The position numbers were made by a program, and so were the translations under genes. From Cupriavidus campinensis (GTDB taxonomy: Bacteria > Pseudomonadota > Gammaproteobacteria > Burkholderiales > Burkholderiaceae): a stretch of 64,000 nucleotides of DNA. Below are positions 15,709-23,300 of this stretch, piece after piece (positions within the stretch are counted from its first letter, which is position 1; each line of letters opens with the position of its first letter). The DNA lies in contig NZ_CAJPVH010000005.1 in the NCBI RefSeq assembly GCF_905397395.1, positions 62,001 to 126,000 on the forward strand, in the 5' to 3' direction. A model generated the notes under the pieces. The model did no database searches, was not told where the DNA came from, and saw only the letters and a list, made by a program, of their open reading frames with translations.

Positions 15709-17139
15709 TCACAGCACCACGAAGGCGAACCACAGCACCACCGGCGCGATGATCGTGATCAGCGCGCCATAGACCATCAGCTTGCGGAAGAAGGCCTGCC
15801 GGTCCACGCCCTGCGCGTTGGCCAGCACGAGCGCGCCGTTGGTCGAGAACGGGCTCACATCGACGATGGTCGACGACACGGCCATCGCGGCGATAAAGCC
15901 GATCGCGCTGACATCCGAGCCCTGCTGCAGGAACGGCACCGCGAGCGGGATCAGCGACCCCAGCACGGCCGTGGACGACGCGAACGCCGATACCACCGCG
16001 CCCACAAAGCACAGCAGCAGCGCAGCCATCAGCGGCGAGGTCAGGTTCGCCACGCTGTGGCCGACGAAGTCGATCGTGCCCATCTTGTCCATCACGCCAA
16101 CGAAGGTGCTGACGCCGACGATCAGCATGATCTCGGGCCAGGAGACCTGGCCCAGCGCCCGCTTCTGCAGCTCCGGGGCGATCAGCGTGAGCGCCAGCGC
16201 GATGGTCAGGGAGACGAAACCGATATCGAGCTTGAAATAGAGCGTCAGCACGGCCAGCGCCACCAGACCAGCCACCGTCAGGTACTGGTAGAGGCCGGCC
16301 GGGGTCTCGGGGCTGCTGGCCGCGCTGCCGGCGGCATCGCTGCCCCCCTCCAGCATCGATCCCCGGTCGCGCGTCATGGTCTTGTGCTCCTCCGTGCCCG
16401 CCTCGGCCTCGGCATCGCCATAGATCTGCGCGCCCTGTGCCGCCACCGTGCAGGCGCCGAAGGGATGCGGCATGGCCAGCGCGCCGCCGGCCGCCTGGGG
16501 TGCTGCCGCGGGCTGGGTCGATGTTGCCGACTGGCGCATCAGCCGCAGGCCGCCAAAGGCCACGAACAGCCCCGCCGCCACGGCGAGGTTCACGCCGAAG
16601 CTGGCGAAGGCCGTCGCCATCTCGCTCAGCGGCAGCCCGGCCTTCTGCACGATCTTGTTGGTGATGCCGCCGTAGATGCTGATCGGCGAGAAGCCGCCGC
16701 CCTGCGCGCCATGGATCACCATCAGCCCCATCAGCAGCGGGTTGATGCCATAGCGCGCGGCAAAGCCCAGCGCAATCGGCGCGATGATCGCCACGGCTGC
16801 GGGACTGACCGCGCCAACCGAGGTCAGCAACGCCGCGATCAGGAACATGATCCACGGAATCGCCGCGATCCGGCCGCCCACGGCACGCACCGCCAGCCGC
16901 ACCAGCCAGTCGATGGTGCCGTTGTTCTGCGCCACGGCGAACAGGTAGGTAATGCCAACCAGCGTCAGGAACAGGTCGGCCGGAAAGCCGGCGAGGATGG
17001 TCTTGGCCGGCATGGCGGCCACCCAGGTGCCCACCAGGAACGCGCCGACGAAGGCGAGCGCCCCCATGTTGACCGGCAGGACCGTGGCGACGACGAACAT
17101 CAGTCCCAGGACTGAGATGGCAATCAAATGTTGCGACAT
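15709..17139 (-). CDS. SLC13/MatC-type dicarboxylate permease
   Basis: 476 residues with roughly twelve transmembrane helices in two halves. The N-terminal half has the MatC signature (VLPVNMGALAFVGAFLVGTW) and GGGFSPISIYGGITNKIV; the C-terminal half repeats as AFASSTAVLGSLIPLAVPF and TIVDVSPFSTNGALVLANA. MatC-type carriers import malonate or similar dicarboxylates. The two halves are joined by an unusually long hydrophilic loop (about residues 210-290) rich in Ala, Glu and Ser. MSQHLIAI is chosen as start; an in-frame ATG lies 27 bp upstream. A TetR gene lies downstream and a TTGTG dyad upstream. Confidence 0.87.
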   Translation of the reverse strand: MSQHLIAISVLGLMFVVATVLPVNMGALAFVGAFLVGTWVAAMPAKTILAGFPADLFLTLVGITYLFAVAQNNGTIDWLVRLAVRAVGGRIAAIPWIMFLIAALLTSVGAVSPAAVAIIAPIALGFAARYGINPLLMGLMVIHGAQGGGFSPISIYGGITNKIVQKAGLPLSEMATAFASFGVNLAVAAGLFVAFGGLRLMRQSATSTQPAAAPQAAGGALAMPHPFGACTVAAQGAQIYGDAEAEAGTEEHKTMTRDRGSMLEGGSDAAGSAASSPETPAGLYQYLTVAGLVALAVLTLYFKLDIGFVSLTIALALTLIAPELQKRALGQVSWPEIMLIVGVSTFVGVMDKMGTIDFVGHSVANLTSPLMAALLLCFVGAVVSAFASSTAVLGSLIPLAVPFLQQGSDVSAIGFIAAMAVSSTIVDVSPFSTNGALVLANAQGVDRQAFFRKLMVYGALITIIAPVVLWFAFVVL

Positions 17140-17527
17140 AGCGGCTCCATCGCGGCAGGCATGCATCGGCGCACCCCGCTTGGTAGGGAAGGCATGGGAA
17201 TGGCATCGGCAGGACTGCCGGGGGGATTCGCCGCTAAGGCAAACGCTGGCGGGGGCTGGCGGTCACGAGTTGTCTCCGGGTGGATGGGGTCGCGTCCGGA
17301 ACACTTCCGCCCGGCGCGCCGCTGATCTGGTTGTGATCCCACAATACGGCGGCGGGCGGCAGGCATCAATTAAGGTACTGGTCCAATCCTTACGGTAACC
17401 GGAACAGCGCTCGGGGAGACCGCCGCATCACAAAGCGCGTGTAGGCGCCGGGAGGATTGCGGCCCCCCCGCTGGCGAGAGAGAATCAATCGGCCATTCCC
17501 CTGCCGGCCAACCTTCAGGAGCACGCG
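17140..17527. other. 388-bp intergenic region with one dyad
   Basis: No coding frame is convincing here. The only notable element is TTGTG-ATCC-CACAA (17331-17344), a perfect 5-bp-arm dyad about 190 bp upstream of the permease start and 185 bp before the DUF2789 gene; it could be a GntR-type operator for either gene. Confidence 0.4.
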
Positions 17528-17779
17528 ATGGACCTGTCCTTCCACCATTTCTCCGACCTGTTCGCACAGCTCGGCCTGCCCGCCGAAGAGGCCGATATCC
17601 GCGCCTTCATCACCACGCATTCCCCGCTCGCCGACGACCTCGAACTCTGGGAGGCACCGTTCTGGACACCCGCGCAGGCAACGCTGCTGCGCGACGAGTA
17701 CATGGAGGACGCCGACTGGGCGGAGATGGTGGACCAGTTGAATCTGGCGTTGCGGGGGGCGCCGGTCCCGGGGGCTTGA
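17528..17779 (+). CDS. DUF2789 family protein
   Basis: 83 residues, the usual length of DUF2789 proteins. It begins MDLSFHHFSDLFAQLGLPAE, continues with IRAFITTHSPL and ends with a WTPAQATLLRDEYMEDADWAEMVDQLN segment, all matching that family. It is a small acidic cytosolic protein of unknown function. It follows an AGGAGCACGCG ribosome site. The next gene, a methionine sulfoxide reductase, starts 71 bp downstream on the same strand. Confidence 0.85.
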   Translation: MDLSFHHFSDLFAQLGLPAEEADIRAFITTHSPLADDLELWEAPFWTPAQATLLRDEYMEDADWAEMVDQLNLALRGAPVPGA

Positions 17780-17850
17780 GTCGAGCGCCTGAAGGCGGCA
17801 GCCGGCCGGTATATCATCGGCCCTTCCGCAACACCTCCGGCCCCTTCACG

Positions 17851-18360
17851 ATGTTCCAGCTTTCCGACGATCTCTGCGCCGCCCCGAAGTCTGACCAGTA
17901 CGCCACGCTGGTGGACATGGCGCGCGGGCTTCTTGCCGATGAGCGCGACCTGATCGCCAATGCCGCGAATTTCTCGGCGCTGGTCTACCACTCGCTGGCC
18001 GACCTGAACTGGGCCGGTTTCTATTTCTACGATGGCACCGAACTGGTGGTGGGCCCCTTCCAGGGCAAGCCGGCCTGCGTACGCATCGCCATCGGGCGCG
18101 GTGTCTGCGGCACGGCGGCGCAGACGCGCGCCACGCAACTGGTGCGCGATGTCCACGCCTTCCCCGGTCATATAGCCTGCGATGCGGCCTCGCGCTCGGA
18201 AATCGTGGTGCCGCTGTTTGCACCCGATGGCACGCTGATTGGCGTGTGGGACGTCGACAGCCCCCGCGAAGCCCGCTTCGACGAAGCGGACCAGGCGGGC
18301 ATGGAAGCGCTGTGCGCGGTGTTCGTCGAACTCGCCTGGGCGCGCCGCATCGAGGGCTGA
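17851..18360 (+). CDS. msrC: Free methionine-(R)-sulfoxide reductase (GAF domain)
   Basis: 169 residues, a single GAF domain of the fRMsr type. The three conserved cysteines are Cys76 (GKPACVRIAIG), Cys86 (GRGVCGTAA) and Cys110 (GHIACDAASRSEIVVP). The enzyme reduces free L-methionine-(R)-sulfoxide in the cytosol with thioredoxin. ATG 17851 starts the conserved domain; an in-frame upstream ATG at 17776 would add 25 unrelated residues. It fits the oxidative-stress flavour of neighbouring genes, but no shared operator was seen. Confidence 0.93.
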   Translation: MFQLSDDLCAAPKSDQYATLVDMARGLLADERDLIANAANFSALVYHSLADLNWAGFYFYDGTELVVGPFQGKPACVRIAIGRGVCGTAAQTRATQLVRDVHAFPGHIACDAASRSEIVVPLFAPDGTLIGVWDVDSPREARFDEADQAGMEALCAVFVELAWARRIEG

Positions 18361-18404
18361 ACACCCGATCACGTCATCGGCGCGCCCTGGCGGCGGGCGT
18401 TACC

Positions 18405-19085
18405 TCATGCCAGCCGCTTCAACAAGGCCGCTGCCCCTGCCGCCGAGGACGCCGGGTTCTGGCCCGTGATGAGCAGGCCATCCTCGACCACGTAGGGTGC
18501 CCAGTCATCCCCCTTGGAATAGAGGCCGCCCTTGGCTTTCAGTTCGTCCTCCACCAGGAACGGCACCACCTGCGTCAGCCCCACGGCGGCTTCCTCGGTG
18601 TTGGTGAAGCCCGTGACCTTCTTGCCCTGCACCAGCGGCTTGCCGTCGGACGTCACCACATGCCGCAGCACGCCCGGCGCATGGCAGACCAGTGCCACGG
18701 GCTTGCCGGCGGCAATGAACGACTCGATCAGCGCGATCGAGTGCTTGTCTTCGGCCAGATCCCACATCGGGCCATGGCCGCCCGGATAGAACACCGTGTC
18801 GAAATCCGCCTGCGAGACGGAATCCAGCCGCACGGTGGCGGCAAGCTGCGCCTTGGCGGCCGCGTCGGCCTCGAACCGATGCGTGAGTTCCGTCTGGAAA
18901 TCCGGCTCGTTGCTCTTGGGGTCCAGTGGCGGCTGGCCACCCTTGGGCGAGGCCAGGACGATGTCAGCGCCCGCATCCTTGAAGGCGTAATACGGTGCGG
19001 CCAGCTCTTCAAGCCAGAAACCCGTCTTGCGGCCGGTATTGCCGAGTTGGTCATGCGAGGTCAGGACCATCAGGATCTTCATCAT
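18405..19085 (-). CDS. Type 1 glutamine amidotransferase-like protein (DJ-1/PfpI, Hsp31-like)
   Basis: 226 residues. The nucleophile elbow is ALVCHAPG (Cys-His), preceded by FYPGGHGPMWDL and an early acidic residue in GFWLEELAAPYYAF, the layout of Hsp31/glyoxalase III-type DJ-1 proteins. These convert methylglyoxal to lactate or act as holdases/deglycases. Two adjacent ATG codons (19085 and 19082) are both possible starts; GGAGAAAC precedes them. It is 27 bp downstream of the enoyl-CoA hydratase gene and probably co-transcribed with it. Confidence 0.88.
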   Translation of the reverse strand: MMKILMVLTSHDQLGNTGRKTGFWLEELAAPYYAFKDAGADIVLASPKGGQPPLDPKSNEPDFQTELTHRFEADAAAKAQLAATVRLDSVSQADFDTVFYPGGHGPMWDLAEDKHSIALIESFIAAGKPVALVCHAPGVLRHVVTSDGKPLVQGKKVTGFTNTEEAAVGLTQVVPFLVEDELKAKGGLYSKGDDWAPYVVEDGLLITGQNPASSAAGAAALLKRLA

Positions 19086-19112
19086 GTTTCTCCGTTGAGC
19101 GAAAGTGGGGGT

Positions 19113-19949
19113 CTACCTGTCGGCCGGCTGGTTCACCTGGCCGGTGTATCTGGCGAGATGAATTTCGACATCGGGCGCTTCCTGTAGCCCCAGCTCCATG
19201 AGCCGGCCGATATTCCGCTGGGCGGCGGGCCGCTGGACGGAGGCGATGAATCGATCCCACTCCGCTGCGATGTCCTCATCCGGCGGCAGGCTGGCCACAT
19301 CGACCAGATGCTTGATTTCGGAGATGGAGGTCTTGTCGAACGACGCTATGCGCCGCGCCAGTCCATCGACGAAGGCATCCAGTTCGGCATCTGGCAGCGC
19401 GCGATTCACGTAGCCGTATTGCTCGGCCAGCGCGCCGTCGATATCGGCGCCACTGAGCAGCACCTCCAGCGCCCGCCCCCGCCCCATCAGCCGTGGCAGG
19501 CGCGCCATGGGCCCGCCTCCGGGCACAAAACCCGCGCCAATCTCGAACTGCGAGAGCACCGCCTTCTCCCGGCTGGCAAACCGCATGTCGCAGGCCAGCG
19601 CCAGTTCGCTGCCCACGCCCGTGGCACGGCCGCGGATCGACGCGATGGACACCACCGGGGCCCGGCTCAGGCGGACCAGCATGTCGGGCAACGGTGGCAT
19701 GCCGGTCGGCCCGGGCGCCATGCGGGTGGTGACCTCGAGCGGCGGCACGAAATCGTAGTGGGTCAGGAAGAAGCCCGGCACGGCACTATCGAACACCACC
19801 ACCTTCAGGTCCGCAGCGCTTTCGAGCTCGGTCATGACCTGGTTCAGCTGCGGCATGGATTCCGGACCATAGATATTGAATGGCGGATGGTCGACCGTGA
19901 CACGCCAGTAGGCTGGTGTCACGCGCGTGATGTGGAATTGCTGCGTCAT
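19113..19949 (-). CDS. Enoyl-CoA hydratase/isomerase family protein
   Basis: 278 residues of the crotonase fold. Motifs include the acyl-CoA loop VVSIASIRGRATGVGSELALACDMRFAS and the second active-site stretch LSQFEIGAGFVPGGGPMARLPRL. Instead of the usual AFCAGAD oxyanion motif it has PGFFLTHYDF, which is unusual and suggests that the substrate is not a simple enoyl-CoA. No thiolase or dehydrogenase is adjacent. It lies upstream of the DJ-1-like gene on the same strand. The exact reaction is unknown. Confidence 0.82.
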   Translation of the reverse strand: MTQQFHITRVTPAYWRVTVDHPPFNIYGPESMPQLNQVMTELESAADLKVVVFDSAVPGFFLTHYDFVPPLEVTTRMAPGPTGMPPLPDMLVRLSRAPVVSIASIRGRATGVGSELALACDMRFASREKAVLSQFEIGAGFVPGGGPMARLPRLMGRGRALEVLLSGADIDGALAEQYGYVNRALPDAELDAFVDGLARRIASFDKTSISEIKHLVDVASLPPDEDIAAEWDRFIASVQRPAAQRNIGRLMELGLQEAPDVEIHLARYTGQVNQPADR

Positions 19950-20319
19950 CGTTGCACCCTGAGTCGATGCCTGATCCTCGAAGCCATTCCCGGTACGGGC
20001 CAGGCAGGATGCCGGGTGGCGCTCGCACCTGTCGTGGCGCCACCCCTTGGCGGCTCTCGCGCGTGAAGAGCCAGATGATTATAGGAAGCGATTTTCGGTA
20101 TGCCAGGCGATCAGCGAGCGCACCCTTCAGGTGCAAAGCCAGTGCGCTGGGTCGGGCAGGTATGCCACAGGCTGAAGGACCAGGGCATGGATGTCGCATC
20201 GCAAATATGGACTAATAGTCACATAATCATACTATTCCCCAATGGTGCCGCAGCGGCGTCGGCGTATCTTCACGCGATACCTGCGTCCGCAGGAATGCGC
20301 TACATGATGCTTCGGGGTA
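19950..20319. other. 370-bp region upstream of the hybrid kinase
   Basis: No gene is convincing. It contains a possible pseudoknotted RNA element (20117-20178) and an AT-rich stretch with the dyad GACTA-A-TAGTC (20210-20220) that is a good candidate for the kinase promoter region. Confidence 0.45.
20117..20178 (+). ncRNA. Candidate structured leader RNA (H-type pseudoknot)
   Basis: AGCGCAC (20117-20123) pairs with GTGCGCT (20142-20148); the loop sequence CCTTCAG (20124-20130) pairs perfectly with CTGAAGG (20172-20178) downstream, giving an H-type pseudoknot. A hairpin GGCA-GGTA-TGCC (20155-20166) lies between. An alternative stem GCACC/GGTGC (20120-20124 with 20130-20134) would compete. The family is unknown and chance pairing is possible in GC-rich DNA. 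Confidence 0.25.
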
Positions 20320-23300
20320 ATGGGTAACGGACTGCAGATCTTGTGGGACGACGGCGAGCGTGTCTTCTATCGAGGACGGCGCCCGGACGAGGCCGGCGGC
20401 GATTTCCTGCTGGCACGGCCCGCTGCGGAACAGCCATCGCCGGCCAGCCTGGACCGCCTTGGCCACGAATATCGCCTGAAGGACGAACTGGACAGCGCCT
20501 GGGCAATCCGGCCGCTGGAACTGGTGCGAGAGGCCGGCCAGACTGTGCTGGTGCTCGAGGATCCGGGTGGCGAGCCGCTCTCGCGCCTGCTTGGCGCGCC
20601 GATGGAGATCGGGGCATTCCTGCGCCACGCAGTGCACATCGCCAGCGCGCTATGCGGGCTCCACCAGCGCGGGCTGCTTCACAAGGACCTGAAGCCGACC
20701 CATATCGTCGTGAACTGCGCCGACGGGCAGGCACGGCTCACCGGCTTCGGCCTGGCCTCGCGCCTGCCGCGCGAGCGCCAGGCGCCCAAGCCGCCCGAGA
20801 CCATCGCCGGCACGCTGGCCTACATGGCACCCGAGCAGACCGGGCGGATGAACCGGTCGATCGATTCGCGCAGCGACCTCTACGCGTTCGGCGTCACGCT
20901 CTACCAGATGCTGACCGGCGCGCTGCCGTTCACCGCCACGGACCCGATGGAGTGGATACACTGCCACATCGCCAAGATGCCGGTGTCGCCGCGCGCGCGG
21001 CAGGAAACCGTACCGGCGACGATTTCGCGCATCGTCATGAAGCTGCTCGCCAAGACGGCCGAGGAGCGCTACCAGACCGCCGTCGGGCTGGAGCACGACC
21101 TGCGCCGCTGCCTGGAAGACTGGGAGCGCCAGCGCCGCATCGAGGACTTCCCGCTCGACGCGCACGGCACGCACGACCGCCTGCTGATTCCCGAGAAGCT
21201 GTACGGGCGCGAGCACGAAGTGCGCACCCTGATCGACGCGTTCAACCGGGTAGTCGGCACCGGCACGCCGGAACTGGTGCTGGTGTCCGGCTACTCCGGC
21301 ATCGGCAAATCCTCCGTCGTCAACGAGTTGCACCGGGCGCTGGTGCCGCCGCGCGCGCTGTTTGCATCTGGCAAGTTCGACCAGTACAAGCGCGATATTC
21401 CGTACGCCACGCTGGTGCAGGCCTTCCAGGGCCTGGTGCGGATGCTGCTCGGCAAGTCCGATGCGGAGCTGGAGCGCTGGCGCAGCGCCCTGCTGGCAGC
21501 GCTGGGGCCGAATGCGGGGCTGATGACCGATCTCATTCCCGAGCTGAAGCTCATCATCGGCGAGCCGCCTCCGGTACCCGAGCTTGAGCCGCAGCAGGCG
21601 CAACGCCGCTTCCTGCTGGTATTCCGCGCGTTTCTCGGCGCATTCGCCCGCCCGGAACACCCGCTCGCGTTGTTTCTGGACGATCTGCAATGGCTGGACG
21701 CCGCCACACTGGACCTGATCGAAGACCTGCTGACGCACGCGGACCTGCGCTACCTGCTGCTGGTGGGTGCGTACCGCGACAACGAGGTCGGTGCCGCCCA
21801 TCCGCTGACGGGCAAGCTGCAGGCCATCCGCAACGCGGGCGCGCGCGTCGATGACATCCAGCTGGCGCCGCTTGCCAGCGCGCATATCAGTCAGCTGCTC
21901 GCGGAGGCGCTGCATGGGGAGCCGGCACGGATCGAGCCCCTGGCACAACTGGTGCATGAAAAGACCGCCGGCAATCCGTTCTTCGTGATCCGGTTCCTGC
22001 ACGCGCTGGTCGACGAAGACCTGCTCACCCCGGACCACGCCACGCGGCAATGGCGCTGGGACCCGGCGCGCATCCACGCCAAGGGCTACACCGACAACGT
22101 CGTGGCCCTGTTGGTCGGCAAGCTGGCCAAGCTGCCGGCGCCGACGCAGCAGGCGCTGCAGCAGCTATCCTGCCTCGGCAACGCTGCCGAGATCACGACG
22201 CTGGCGGCGGTGCTCGGCATGCCCGAGGTGCAGATCCACACAGTACTGTGGGAGGCGATTCGCCAGGAACTGGTGATCCGGCAGGAAACCACCTATGCGT
22301 TCGTGCACGACCGCGTGCATGAAGCCGCCTACACGCTGATTCCCGAGGCCCTGCGCAGCGAGGCGCATTTGCGGATCGGCCGGCTGTTGGCCGCCCGCAC
22401 GCCGCCGGCGCAACGCGACGAGGCAATCTTCGAAATCGTCGGCCACCTCAATCGCGGCGCCGCACTGATCACGGCGTGCGCCGAACGCGAGCAGCTGGCC
22501 GAATTCAACCTGCTCGCAGGCCAGCGCGCCAAGGCGTCCACCGCCTATGCCTCCGCGGTGGCGTATCTCGGCGCCGGCGCCAGCCTGCTGCAGGACGGCG
22601 GTTGGCAACACCACTATGACCTGATGTTTGCGCTGGAATCGAACCGGGCCCAGTGTGAATTCCTGATCGGCCAGCTGACCGCCGCCGAAACGCGCTTCAT
22701 GACGTTGGCCGAGCGCGCCGTGAACGTGGTCGAACGTCTGGAGATCGCCTGCTGGCAGATGGATCTGTACCTGATTCTCGGCCAGGGCGACCGCGCGGTC
22801 GCGGATTGCCTCGCCCTGCTCCGTCAGGTGGGCATCGAATGGTCGCCCCAGCCGGACGAGATCGCGGTACGTCACGAATACGCGCGCATCTGGTCGCTGC
22901 TCGGTGACCGGCCAATCGAGACCCTGATCGATCTTCCACCAATGGAAGACCCGGTCGCCCTCGCCACGATCCAGGCGCTGGCCAAGCTTTCCTCGCCCGC
23001 CCTGCATACGGCCCGCGAGGATGGCAACCTGGCCTGGCTGACGATCTGCAAGGCGATCAGCCTCAGCCTCGAGCACGGCAATACCGATGCGTCGTGCGTG
23101 GCCTATACCAACTTCGCCAGGGTGACCGGGCGGATTTTCGGAGACTATCAGGCGGGATTCCGGTTCGGGGAACTCGGCTGCCAGCTCGTCGAGCGACGCG
23201 GCCTCAAGCGCTATGAAGCGCGCACCTACCTGTCGTTCTCCGTGTTTGTTGCACGCTGGTCGCAACCGGTGCGCACGTGCGGCGAGCAACTGCAGCGTGC

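Noticed and set aside
20101-20200. c-di-GMP-I (GEMM) riboswitch before the hybrid kinase
   Set aside because: GTGCAAAGCC resembles the core, but the GGGCAAACC side and the GGTAGC/GGGTTACC part are missing; only kept as an unclassified structured RNA candidate.
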